Source of the DNA: Rhodanobacter sp. Root480
GTDB lineage: Bacteria; Pseudomonadota; Gammaproteobacteria; Xanthomonadales; Rhodanobacteraceae
Direction: 5' to 3'
NCBI RefSeq assembly: GCF_001426645.1
Contig: NZ_LMEX01000001.1
Coordinates: forward strand, 1,006,755-1,070,754
Length of the DNA: 64,000 bases
Part shown: positions 46,799 through 55,463 of the stretch, one piece after another
Position numbering within the stretch: position 1 is the stretch's first letter
Layout: every line of letters begins with the position of its first letter
Notes under the pieces: generated by a model
What the model was told of the DNA's origin: nothing
Seen by the model: only the letters and a program-made list of their open reading frames with translations
Database searches by the model: none
Position numbers and translations under genes: made by a program

Positions 46799-47434
46799 AT
46801 GTCACTACGCAATTCGATTTTCTGCCTCATGATGCTCGCCGCCCCGGCCGTCGCCAGCGCGCAGGAATGCCGCAACTGGAAGGCTGTCGCGCTTCCTTCG
46901 GATCGCCCCAGTGTGCAGGTCGACGTCAGCGTCTTGGCCGGTCTTCTTCCCGTGCAACCTGCCAATCCCGACTCGGAATATGCGGACGACGAGATCCGTG
47001 CATTGAAGGAAGCCCGCGACCTGCTGCACCGTGCCGGTCATCCGCTTCCTCTGGGGGACATCAGAGGTGCCTGGCGCGTGGCCTCCTACCAGGTGGGAAG
47101 AACTGGCGGCTACAGCTACCCCTATTTCGCCGGGCATATCGACCGCACGACATGCGGCTATCGCTTTATCAAAACTCGGGGTTCGCAGCGCCGCAGTGGC
47201 GTATTGCTGCCCATGCAGGAAAACGGGCGCACCCTCGCGTTTCTCGGCGTTGCCACCGTCAACGGAAACACCAGCAAACCGTACGGACCGACCAACCGGC
47301 CGATGGGACAGCCGATGGGTCTCGAGGGGCCATCCAATTCGGCAGGTCGATTGCTGCGGATCGGACCGGATACCTTGCTGATGATCATGGACGCGGACGA
47401 CGAGGGCTTCGAGTTGTATCGGCTGGAACGCTGA
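46799..47434 (+). CDS. exported DUF4893-like protein, possible second immunity protein
   Basis: 211 residues. Signal peptide ends VASA-QE near residue 21. The C-terminal half matches the DUF4893 pattern: TTCGYRFIKTRGSQRRSGVLLP, LAFLGVATVNGN, a glycine/proline loop, and a final LLRIGPDTLLMIMDADDEGFELYRL. Function of the family is unknown. It follows the effector by 100 bases on the same strand. Exported small proteins beside XVIPCD effectors are usually immunity factors, so this is a candidate inhibitor, but the link is positional only. Confidence 0.75.
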   Translation: MSLRNSIFCLMMLAAPAVASAQECRNWKAVALPSDRPSVQVDVSVLAGLLPVQPANPDSEYADDEIRALKEARDLLHRAGHPLPLGDIRGAWRVASYQVGRTGGYSYPYFAGHIDRTTCGYRFIKTRGSQRRSGVLLPMQENGRTLAFLGVATVNGNTSKPYGPTNRPMGQPMGLEGPSNSAGRLLRIGPDTLLMIMDADDEGFELYRLER

Positions 47435-47539
47435 GTCGTACGCCCCGGGCGATCTCCCAAACAGCGGACTCCCTGCAACGCAGGAAGCAAGGGATCGGGT
47501 ATTCCCCGATACTCAACCCTTTCCGAAGAGGGCAACGCA

Positions 47540-49972
47540 TTGCATCCGTCAGCCGAACACCCCCAGACAACCAGGCCTGAAGGCATCGCCCGTCGCATGA
47601 TGTGGGCCCTGGTTACTGCATTCGCCACCTTGCTCATGGCTTCCCAGGCGCGCGCCAGCAGCGCCGCCCTTGTGTACGACAAGCCGGCCAGTCAGTGGAA
47701 TGAAGCGCTGCCGCTGGGCAATGGCCTGATGGGTGCCATGGTGTTCGGCGGCGTGCCTGACGAGCGCGTCCAACTCAACCTGGGCACGCTGTGGGGCGGT
47801 GTGCCGAACGACTACCTCGCGCCCGGCGCCGCAACGCAGCTGAAGCAGATACAGAAGCTCATTTTCTCGGGCAAGGTGGCGCAGGCCGAGACGCTCAGCG
47901 CGGGCTTCATGGGTGATCCGAAATTGCTGATGCCGTTCCAGCCGTTTGGCGATCTGCGGCTGCATGTCGAGAACAAGGGCACGGTGAGCGATTACCGAAG
48001 GGAGCTGCGGCTGGACGATGCGATCAGCACCGTTTCCTATGCGGTCGATGGCGTGCATTTTCGCCGCGAGACCTTCATCTCCTACCCCGACCGGGTGCTG
48101 GTGATGCACCTCGGCGCCGATCGGCCGGCCGAACAGAACTTCACCGTCGCGCTGACCTCGCCCCAACCCGGCGCCAAGGTCGCGCTGGTGGGCAAGGACA
48201 CCATCGAGCTGACCGGGCAGATCGAGCCGCGCGCCAACCCGGCATCGTCGTGGACAGGCTCGTGGTCAAAGCCCGGGATGAGCTATGCGGGACGGCTCGT
48301 CATCAAGGCCGAAGGCGGCAGCATCCGCCAGGCCGGCGACCACCTGGAAGTGCACGGCGCCGACGCCGTCACCCTCGTATTCAGCGGGGCCACCAGTTTC
48401 AAGTCGTATCGCGATATCAGTGGCGACGCCATGGCGGCGGTTCGCACACCACTGGCCAAGGTCGCGCAGCACAGCTACGAGTCACTGAAGAACGCCCACC
48501 TGGCCGACTATCACGCGCTCTTCAACCGCGTGCATTTGCGCCTCGGCAACGACACTTCCGACGACACAGTGGCGACGGACCAGCGCATTCGCGACTTCAA
48601 GACCCATGACGATCCGTCGCTGGTGGCGCTGTATTACCAGTACGGACGCTACCTCCTGATTTCCTCCTCGCGTGCGGGTGGTCAGGCGGCCAATCTGCAG
48701 GGCATCTGGAACCAGGAGCTGTTGCCGCCCTGGGGCAGCAAGTGGACCACCAACATCAATCTGGAAATGAACTACTGGCCGGCCGAGACGGGCGACCTCT
48801 GGGAAACCCAGACGCCGCTGTGGGATCTGATCGACGACCTGCAGGTGGCCGGCGCGAAAACGGCGCAGCGCTACTACGGCGCGCGCGGCTGGGTGCTTCA
48901 TCACAACAGCGACCTGTGGCGCGCCACCGCGCCCGTCGACGGGCCGTGGGGCCTGTGGCCGATGGGCGGGGTCTGGCTATCCAACCAGATGTGGGACCAC
49001 TACACCTTCAGCGGCGACGAGACTTTCCTGCGCCATCGTGCCTACCCCGCCATGAAGGGTGCGGCGGAGTTTGTGCTGGATTTCCTGGTGGAAGCGCCGA
49101 AAGGTTCGCCAGTCGCCGGCAAGCTGGTAACCAACCCCTCCACGTCGCCGGAGAACCGCTACCTGCTCGACGGGAAACCGGTGGGGCTGACCTACGCCCC
49201 CACGATGGACATTGAATTGATCAACGATATCTTCAACCACGTGCGCGCCGCCGCCCGCCATCTGGGTGTCGATGCGGCGCTCGTATCCCGCATCGATGCC
49301 GCCCAGAAACGCCTGCCTCCGCTGCAAATCGGCAGCAAGGGGCAACTGCAGGAATGGATCGAGGACTATCCCGAAACCGAGCCGGACCATCGGCACGTTT
49401 CCCACCTCTACGCACTCTATCCGGGCCACGCGATTTCGCCGGACAAGACGCCAGCGCTGGCCAAGGCCGCGAAACGATCGCTGGAGCTGCGCGGCGATGG
49501 CGGCACCGGCTGGTCGCGGGCCTGGAAAATCGCGTTGTGGGCACGGCTCGCCGATGGTGACCACGCCTACAAGCTGCTGCGCGATCTGATCGCCGAAAAC
49601 ACGCTGCCCAACATGTTCGACAACCACCCACCGTTCCAGATCGACGGCAACTTCGGCGGCGCGGCGGCGATCGCGGAGATGCTGATGCAAAGCCGCATCG
49701 GCGAGCTCACCGTGCTGCCGGCCCTGCCGAGCCGATGGCCGGAAGGCGAAGTCGACGGCCTGCGCGCCCGCGGTGGCTTGCGCGTTGGCATCACCTGGCG
49801 GGATGGAGCGCCTACCGAAGTGCGCTTGCTGAGCAAGGCCGCCACCTCGGTTCACCTTCGCTACCAGCATCACGATGTGGTCGTGGCGCTTGAGCCGGGC
49901 AAGCAGCTCATCGTAAACGCTGCGAGGCTGATGCCCCCGGCAAATGAGCGGCAACCCACTATGGCGGACTGA
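47540..49972 (+). CDS. GH95 family alpha-L-fucosidase/galactosidase, secreted
   Basis: 810 residues from TTG 47540, chosen for GAAGAGG eight bases upstream and the resulting signal peptide (to SQARA near residue 38); ATG 47597 is the alternative. GH95 landmarks are QWNEALPLGNGLMGAMVFGG near the N-terminus, NLEMNYWPAETG and HHNSDLWRATAP in the catalytic helical barrel, and IDGNFGGAAAIAEML near the C-terminus. Members remove alpha-1,2-fucose, or L-galactose, from xyloglucan and pectic side chains. Substrate specificity cannot be told from sequence. Confidence 0.93.
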   Translation: MHPSAEHPQTTRPEGIARRMMWALVTAFATLLMASQARASSAALVYDKPASQWNEALPLGNGLMGAMVFGGVPDERVQLNLGTLWGGVPNDYLAPGAATQLKQIQKLIFSGKVAQAETLSAGFMGDPKLLMPFQPFGDLRLHVENKGTVSDYRRELRLDDAISTVSYAVDGVHFRRETFISYPDRVLVMHLGADRPAEQNFTVALTSPQPGAKVALVGKDTIELTGQIEPRANPASSWTGSWSKPGMSYAGRLVIKAEGGSIRQAGDHLEVHGADAVTLVFSGATSFKSYRDISGDAMAAVRTPLAKVAQHSYESLKNAHLADYHALFNRVHLRLGNDTSDDTVATDQRIRDFKTHDDPSLVALYYQYGRYLLISSSRAGGQAANLQGIWNQELLPPWGSKWTTNINLEMNYWPAETGDLWETQTPLWDLIDDLQVAGAKTAQRYYGARGWVLHHNSDLWRATAPVDGPWGLWPMGGVWLSNQMWDHYTFSGDETFLRHRAYPAMKGAAEFVLDFLVEAPKGSPVAGKLVTNPSTSPENRYLLDGKPVGLTYAPTMDIELINDIFNHVRAAARHLGVDAALVSRIDAAQKRLPPLQIGSKGQLQEWIEDYPETEPDHRHVSHLYALYPGHAISPDKTPALAKAAKRSLELRGDGGTGWSRAWKIALWARLADGDHAYKLLRDLIAENTLPNMFDNHPPFQIDGNFGGAAAIAEMLMQSRIGELTVLPALPSRWPEGEVDGLRARGGLRVGITWRDGAPTEVRLLSKAATSVHLRYQHHDVVVALEPGKQLIVNAARLMPPANERQPTMAD

Positions 49973-49989
49973 CACCTGGGAAGGTCCGG

Positions 49990-51039
49990 TCAAGCGGCTT
50001 GCTCATCATTCCTGCGAGCAACATCAGACCTTCGCCGGGCGAGCGCCGCAACCAGGACGGCCCTGGCACCGTCGGACAGCTCGCAAGCCATGGCCTGCTC
50101 GATCTGATCGAGACGGAATTCCTCGCCGATCCGGGTGACGAACAGGGGGTCGTCGATCAGGCTCTCCAGCGTTTTCAGTGCCGCCACAAGTCGCTCCTGC
50201 TCCTTCACTGTCCGGCTCTCGAAATTGCTGAACCGCCGCATGGTCAGGTTCTTCATCATGAAAAGCACGGACGGGATGGCGATCGGCACGGCGCCGCCGA
50301 GAAAGCCATAGGCATAGATGGTGGAATTCATCGGCAGGCTCGGCGCAATTTTCCCGAGCAGGTCGCCGCCAACGCCATCGAATACGGCGGTTGTCGCCAG
50401 CTCGGCGGACAGCGCAGCGAGCCTGTCGGTGAAGCCTTCTTCAGTCACCAGGACATGCTCCACGCCCGACTGGACGAGCGCGCGTCGTGCCGCCTCGGTA
50501 CGCACCAGAAAAATCGCCGGCAGCTTCCTGCTTCGCGCGAGTGAAGCCATGGCGCAACCCGTGGCCGAATTGCCGGCCGTGACAATCACGCCCTTGTGGC
50601 CGGCCTCGGCGATCTCTTCGAGAAAAGCGTAGGCCGTCATGATGTTGACGAGCGAGCCGCAGTAATCCCGCGCACGAACATGGTCCGGCAGGATCAGGCA
50701 GGCCGAATAAGGCACGTGTGCCCGCTCGCACCAAAGCCCCACACTCTCCGCGCTTCGGCCCAGCGATCGGTAGACCGCCACCTGCTTGCCCGCATAGTCC
50801 GCGGGCACGCCTGCCCCCACCGCGATCACCCTGCCCGCACCCGACGCACCCCATACCTCGTGGCGGTCGAGCGCGAGGGGATTGCCGACCGCGGTCGGCA
50901 TGCGCAGGAACGTCTTGTCGCCCTGGTTGATCGCCGAGGCGTCCATCTCGACAAGTACGTGCCCGGGCGCGGGTTCGCTCGGCGTGGGAATATCGCGAAC
51001 CTCCAACGTGCGGCTGGGTGTCACGCAGATCGCTTTCAT
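49990..51039 (-). CDS. zinc-less MDR alcohol dehydrogenase-like oxidoreductase
   Basis: 349 residues. N-terminal GroES-like part (MKAICVTPSRTLEVRDIPTP) and Rossmann part with VIVTAGNSATGCAMASLAR and VFDGVGGDLLGKI. Zinc-binding cysteines of classical alcohol dehydrogenases are absent, so it belongs with the quinone/enoyl reductase branch of the MDR family. The divergent LysR gene probably controls it. Substrate unknown. Confidence 0.9.
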   Translation of the reverse strand: MKAICVTPSRTLEVRDIPTPSEPAPGHVLVEMDASAINQGDKTFLRMPTAVGNPLALDRHEVWGASGAGRVIAVGAGVPADYAGKQVAVYRSLGRSAESVGLWCERAHVPYSACLILPDHVRARDYCGSLVNIMTAYAFLEEIAEAGHKGVIVTAGNSATGCAMASLARSRKLPAIFLVRTEAARRALVQSGVEHVLVTEEGFTDRLAALSAELATTAVFDGVGGDLLGKIAPSLPMNSTIYAYGFLGGAVPIAIPSVLFMMKNLTMRRFSNFESRTVKEQERLVAALKTLESLIDDPLFVTRIGEEFRLDQIEQAMACELSDGARAVLVAALARRRSDVARRNDEQAA

Positions 51040-51121
51040 CGGTTTGCTCCTGGTTCGATGGCTGCGCGCAGCTTAAGCAACCTCATCCATTGCCGAAACG
51101 GCCGATAGCGACATACCATCC

Positions 51122-51136
51122 ATTCCATCCTGGAAT
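51122..51136. promoter_or_regulatory. LysR-type operator dyad
   Basis: ATTCCATCCTGGAAT: six-base arms ATTCCA and TGGAAT around TCC, lying 18 bases before the LysR start and 83 bases before the oxidoreductase start. The position in the 114-base divergent gap is right for an autoregulatory site. Confidence 0.6.
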
Positions 51137-51153
51137 CGGTGGCGGTGACTCAC

Positions 51154-52047
51154 ATGGATCGGATGCACGCGATTCGGCTGTTCGTACGCCTCGTCGAATG
51201 CGGCAGTTTTTCCGCCGTGGGGCGCGAGGAAGGGATCGGGCAACCCGCCGTCAGCAAGCAGATCGGCGCACTGGAACGGTACCTTGGCGAGCAACTCGTC
51301 CTGCGCACCTCACGCCAGGTGGTGATCACCGAGGCGGGGCACGCGTTCTACGAATCGGCCAAGCGGTTGATGGACGATTTCGATGCGCTCGAATCCTCCG
51401 TGGGCGAGCGCCGGCAATCACCGCGAGGCACCATCCGGATCAACACCGCACCAGCGCATGGCCGGCTCTGCATCACGCCGCTGCTGCCGGAATTTTTCCG
51501 GCGGTATCCCGACGTCACGGTTCAGATGTCGGTATCGGAACGGCACGTTGACCTGGTCGGCGAAGGCGTCGATCTGGCGATCCGCCACGGGCGACTGGTG
51601 GACTCCTCGCTCACCGCGAGGAAATTGTCGGAGGCGGATGCCGTGCTCACGGCGAGCCGGGATTATCTTGCCCGGCACGGCGTGCCCACCCGGCTCGCGG
51701 ATCTGGACCAGCACACGTGCATCGTGTTTGCGAAGGATCGCGAGCGTTACCCGTGGTCGCTCAAGGTCGGCAGGGAAACCGTTTCCTATATCCCGCACGG
51801 CTCGCTGCTGACCGGCGATGCAGAGCAAGTCCGTGCGGCGGTGCTGTGTGGCCTTGGCATCTCCCAGGCGCCACGCTGGCTACTGGCCGAAGAGATCCGG
51901 TCCGGCCAGGTGCAGGTATTGCTGCCGAAGTTGCAGCCGGCGCGCGTGCCCATCCATCTCGTCTATCCGGCCGGCCGTCGTGTACCGATGAGGGTAAGGG
52001 TATTTATCGACTACCTGGTGGCGGCGTTTGCGCATCCTTCGCACTGA
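51154..52047 (+). CDS. LysR family transcriptional regulator
   Basis: 297 residues from ATG 51154 (GTG 51139 would add five). The N-terminal domain DRMHAIRLFVRLVECGSFSAVGREEGIGQPAVSKQIGALE is a standard winged helix. The C-terminal domain (GTIRINTAPAHGRLCITPLLPEFFRRYPDV, VDLAIRHGRL) is of the CrgA/PtxR-like subgroup that often regulates an adjacent oxidoreductase in aromatic or aldehyde stress. Divergent from the MDR gene. Confidence 0.93.
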   Translation: MDRMHAIRLFVRLVECGSFSAVGREEGIGQPAVSKQIGALERYLGEQLVLRTSRQVVITEAGHAFYESAKRLMDDFDALESSVGERRQSPRGTIRINTAPAHGRLCITPLLPEFFRRYPDVTVQMSVSERHVDLVGEGVDLAIRHGRLVDSSLTARKLSEADAVLTASRDYLARHGVPTRLADLDQHTCIVFAKDRERYPWSLKVGRETVSYIPHGSLLTGDAEQVRAAVLCGLGISQAPRWLLAEEIRSGQVQVLLPKLQPARVPIHLVYPAGRRVPMRVRVFIDYLVAAFAHPSH

Positions 52048-52088
52048 CCGCAAGCGGCCATCCGTAATCGCCCCGACGCGGGCCCGGC

Positions 52089-52454
52089 TCAACCCCGCAG
52101 CAGGAACACCGGCAGCGCCACCATGACCAGCACGAAGAGGATGCCCAGCACGCTCACCACCACGCGCACCGGGTCCGCACGAAGCATCGTGAAGAACGTG
52201 TCCGCGGTACCTGCGCGTTTGGCGGCGGCGTACTCCGCGCGGGCGTGATCGCGGCGTTGCCGCTGGAACTCGTCCATGGCAAGCCGGGCGTCGGCGTAGG
52301 CGGTGTCCTCGGTCACCCAGATGCCGCCGACTGAAATGCCCCACATGCTGGGCCTGGTTTCGTAGAACGCGATCCCCTGTGCGTCGAGCATCGCGCGCAC
52401 GCCGTCGGCCTCGTCATGAGGCACGTTGCGCAGGTTCAAAAGCAGTCTGGACAT
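52089..52454 (-). CDS. DUF6164 family small membrane protein
   Basis: 121 residues starting MSRLLLNLRNVPHDEADGVRAMLDAQGIAFYETRPS, the DUF6164 opening (a putative signal-transducing PII-like or DUF2007-like fold), with WGISVGGIWV next and a C-terminal membrane helix (VVVSVLGILFVLVMVALPVFLL). Function unknown. Common in Xanthomonadales. Divergent from the zinc-ribbon gene, 74 bases between starts. Confidence 0.8.
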   Translation of the reverse strand: MSRLLLNLRNVPHDEADGVRAMLDAQGIAFYETRPSMWGISVGGIWVTEDTAYADARLAMDEFQRQRRDHARAEYAAAKRAGTADTFFTMLRADPVRVVVSVLGILFVLVMVALPVFLLRG

Positions 52455-52528
52455 GGCGTGATGATAGCTGCCCTCGCCGCGGCGGTCCCCTCTAGAATAC
52501 GTGTTCCCCACCATCAACGGATCTGGCC

Positions 52529-52873
52529 ATGCCCGCGTATCCCGCCTGCCCGCAATGCGGACTCGACGACACCTACCCGGACGGTGCCCAGCTCGTCTGC
52601 CCGCACTGTGCCCACGAGTGGGTGGCCGGGGAATCCGCCGAAAACTCCTCGGACGAACCGATCGTGCGCGACTGCAACGGCAACCCGCTGGCCGCGGGCG
52701 ATACCGTAGTGGTCATCAAGGATCTGAAGGTGCGCGGCAGCTCGATTCCGCTGAAGCAGGGCAGCCTGATCCGCAATATCCGCCTGGTGCCGGATGATGC
52801 CGAGCACATCGAGGGCAACGCCGACAAGATCAAGGGGCTGGTGCTCAAGACGTGTTTCCTGCGCAAGGCCTGA
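52529..52873 (+). CDS. yjdM: YjdM/PhnA family zinc-ribbon protein
   Basis: 114 residues. An N-terminal zinc ribbon (CPQCGLDDTYPDG, CPHCAHEW) is followed by the PhnA-type beta domain (VRDCNGNPLAAGDTVVVIKDLKVRGSS, IEGNADKIKGLVLKTCFLRKA). Length equals E. coli YjdM (111). Function unresolved; the name PhnA reflects an old mistaken link to phosphonate use. Soluble. Confidence 0.95.
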   Translation: MPAYPACPQCGLDDTYPDGAQLVCPHCAHEWVAGESAENSSDEPIVRDCNGNPLAAGDTVVVIKDLKVRGSSIPLKQGSLIRNIRLVPDDAEHIEGNADKIKGLVLKTCFLRKA

Positions 52874-53009
52874 CAAGGCGCCGTAGGACAAGGCGCCGCA
52901 GCGAATGACGAAAAACGTGCCGGGCCCACCATGCGCGAACCGGCACCCGCCCCGAATTTGCCGGACACCGCATCCATCGCACCTGGCCAGGATCAATCTG
53001 GAGGTTCTT

Positions 53010-53918
53010 TTGAAAAACCTGCACTCGCGCCTGCTTTTTGCCGTCTGTTCCGCCATCGCTCTGCCAGCCACCGCGCAGCAACTGGCGATCACCTGGGATG
53101 ACCTGCCCGCCCATGGGCCGCTTCCTGCGGGCGAAACGCGGGTGGCGATCGCGCAGAAAATCATTACCGCCATGCAGCAGGCGAAACTGCCGCCGGTGTA
53201 CGGGTTCGTCAACGGCATCCAGACGCGGAACGAGCCTGCCTCCACGCCCGTATTGCAGCTGTGGCGCGACGCCGGATTGCCGCTGGGCAACCACACCTGG
53301 TCGCACATGAACCTCAATGCCAATCCGCTCGCGGACTGGGAACAGGATGTGACCAGAAACGAACCGATGCTGCGGAAGTACATGGGCGGCGCCGATTGGC
53401 ACTGGCTGCGCTACCCGTATCTGGCCGAGGGCGACACCGCGCAAAAGCGCGCGGCCGAGCGTCGCTTCCTGGCGGAGCGTGGCTACAAGATCGCCAATGT
53501 CACCATGAGCTTCAGCGACTACCTCTACAACGAGCCGTACGCGCGCTGCGTCGCGAAAAAAGACAATGCCGCCATCGCCAAACTGGAAACCAGCTACCTC
53601 GCTGCCGCCGACGCCGCCATCGTCTACAGCCGCGCCATGTCGAAAGCGCTCTACGGCCACGACATCCCCTACGTCCTGCTGATGCACGTGGGCGCGTTCG
53701 ACGCCCGCATGCTGCCGCGCCTGTTGGCGCTCTATCGAGAACGCGGTTTCAGCTTCGTCACGCTGGAGGAAGCCGAAAGCGCTCCCTTCTACCGCAACGA
53801 TCTCGACCTCAGCCTGCCGTCGTCACCCGACTCTCTCGAAGCGGCGATGGCCGCACGCGGGTTGCCACTGCCAGCCGCTCCCAGCCCCGGCCTCGATCTG
53901 GACAAGCTCTGCCGCTGA
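53010..53918 (+). CDS. exported polysaccharide deacetylase family protein
   Basis: 302 residues from TTG 53010, chosen because GGAGG lies five bases upstream and a signal peptide (KNLHSRLLFAVCSAIALPATAQ) follows at once. The NodB fold shows AITWDDLPAHG (catalytic DD), GNHTWSHMNLN (metal histidines) and LLMHVGAFDARML in place of the usual LLHD-type end. Predicted to remove N-acetyl or other acyl groups from a periplasmic glycan. It is a separate gene from the fused deacetylase at the window start. Confidence 0.88.
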   Translation: MKNLHSRLLFAVCSAIALPATAQQLAITWDDLPAHGPLPAGETRVAIAQKIITAMQQAKLPPVYGFVNGIQTRNEPASTPVLQLWRDAGLPLGNHTWSHMNLNANPLADWEQDVTRNEPMLRKYMGGADWHWLRYPYLAEGDTAQKRAAERRFLAERGYKIANVTMSFSDYLYNEPYARCVAKKDNAAIAKLETSYLAAADAAIVYSRAMSKALYGHDIPYVLLMHVGAFDARMLPRLLALYRERGFSFVTLEEAESAPFYRNDLDLSLPSSPDSLEAAMAARGLPLPAAPSPGLDLDKLCR

Positions 53919-53960
53919 CTGCCGCTGTGAAGACGCGCACCCGGCGTGGCGCATCTTCGA

Positions 53961-54788
53961 TCACCCCGATTTGCGCCCGGTGAATGCGTCCATCGACGAG
54001 TACACCTTGAACACGCTTCCGGCCACCCAATCCCACAGCGGCAACGGCAGCAGCCCGCGCAAGGCGCCGCTCAACGCCACCGTCCACGGCATCATCAATC
54101 GCGGCTTGCCTGCCTTCATCGCGGCCCAGGCCTTGTCCACGACATGCGCCGGCTCCAGCAGCGGCGTCAGCAACGGCGCGCGGGCACCGGCGAACATGCC
54201 GGTCTTAATGTAGCTGGGGATCAGCGTGGTCACCCGCACGTGGCCGTGGCCCGCGCGCTTGAGCTCCAGCCGCAACGAATCGCTCCAGCCGATCAGTGCC
54301 CATTTCGAGCCGGTGTACACGGTCATCCGCGGCACGGAGAGCAACCCGGAGGCCGAGGCCACATTCAATATTCGCGCCTCGTTGCCGGCGGCGATCATGC
54401 CCGGCAGGAAGGCCCGGGTGACATGCATCGGCCCCAGCACGTTGACGCGGATGACGAACTCGGTGTCGGTGAGCGGGTCGTGCTCCCAGAACGGTTTGCC
54501 GCGGACTACGCCAGCGTTGTTGATCACAATGTCCGGGGTACCGACTTCGGCCTGCACCCGTTGCGCCGCCTCGGCGACCGCCTGCGGCGACGACACATCG
54601 ACCACCTGGGCCAGCACCCTGGCGCCGCGCGAGGCGAGTTCCGTGCGGGTCGCCTCCAATGCCGCCGCGTCCATGTCCCACAACACCACGGCGGCCGCGT
54701 GCTCGGCCACCGCGCGCTCGGCATACAGGCGGCCCATGCCCATGGCGGCCCCGGTGATGAGAACGATCCTGCTTTCGACGGTGCGCAT
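53961..54788 (-). CDS. short-chain dehydrogenase/reductase
   Basis: 275 residues, Rossmann fold. Motifs are LITGAAMGMGRLYAE (a TGxxxGxG variant), LWDMD at the end of strand 2 (NAD-type acidic residue), NNAG and the active-site YTGSK. The C-terminal extension PWTVALSGALRGLLPLPLWDWVAGSVFKVYSSMD is hydrophobic and like that of the sterol/retinol-type membrane-associated SDRs. Substrate unknown. Confidence 0.92.
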   Translation of the reverse strand: MRTVESRIVLITGAAMGMGRLYAERAVAEHAAAVVLWDMDAAALEATRTELASRGARVLAQVVDVSSPQAVAEAAQRVQAEVGTPDIVINNAGVVRGKPFWEHDPLTDTEFVIRVNVLGPMHVTRAFLPGMIAAGNEARILNVASASGLLSVPRMTVYTGSKWALIGWSDSLRLELKRAGHGHVRVTTLIPSYIKTGMFAGARAPLLTPLLEPAHVVDKAWAAMKAGKPRLMMPWTVALSGALRGLLPLPLWDWVAGSVFKVYSSMDAFTGRKSG

Positions 54789-54974
54789 GTTTGTCCCCGG
54801 GTTTGTGCCGCGATTATGCGCCACGGCCACGAAGTTCCACCGGCACCCGTGGAGATCAACCGAACATCGCACTCACACTATTCCACGGCTCGCCGCGCAG
54901 CCACCAACCACCATGGGCGACACCACCACCCACCTCGTATATTCTTTCGTTTCGCCTTGGAATGAGGGGGAAAA

Positions 54975-55406
54975 ATGGCATTCAAGACGCTGATGACCGC
55001 AGCCATTCTGATGAGCCTGGGCCTGGCCTCCGGCGTTGCGGCAAACGAACCTCACGGATCAGCGGCACCTGCTTGCGCACAGGACGGGCGGGCAAAAGCC
55101 GGCGGTTACTGGCTCGATGCCAAGCTGACCCGCAACGCGAACGCATGGCTCCTGACCCCGCAAACAAACATCCAGTTCGCACCGGAGCAATACGGCGGTG
55201 CAGCCGTGCCGGGCACGGGGCACATCCATCTCTATTTGAACGGCACCTTGATCGGCCCGATAACGCATGCGGGCCCGGTCAGCCTGCCGCTGCTCGATCG
55301 CGAAACCTACGTCGTGAAACTGGCGCTGACCACCAGCGACCACAACGAAGCAAACTTCGGCGTATGCCGCGAAGTGCGCATTGCGGCATCCGTCATCAAT
55401 GGATAA
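54975..55406 (+). CDS. exported protein with DUF4399/DUF6130-like core
   Basis: 143 residues. Signal peptide (MAFKTLMTAAILMSLGLASGVA-AN). The core has GTGHIHLYLNGTLIGPITHAG and YVVKLALTTSDHNE, a histidine/beta pattern like that of DUF4399 and DUF6130 periplasmic proteins, which have no known function. GGGGGAAAA precedes the start. A DUF1080 gene follows 57 bases on, so they may be cotranscribed. Confidence 0.65.
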   Translation: MAFKTLMTAAILMSLGLASGVAANEPHGSAAPACAQDGRAKAGGYWLDAKLTRNANAWLLTPQTNIQFAPEQYGGAAVPGTGHIHLYLNGTLIGPITHAGPVSLPLLDRETYVVKLALTTSDHNEANFGVCREVRIAASVING

Positions 55407-55463
55407 TCGGCGAAATACCGGCATTTGTCCGGCCCGCCATCCACGACTTGAAAAGGCTTGAGC

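Noticed and set aside
44615..47434. Presence of the type IV secretion machinery itself in the window
   Set aside because: No VirB or VirD4 motif was found; only effector-side genes are here.
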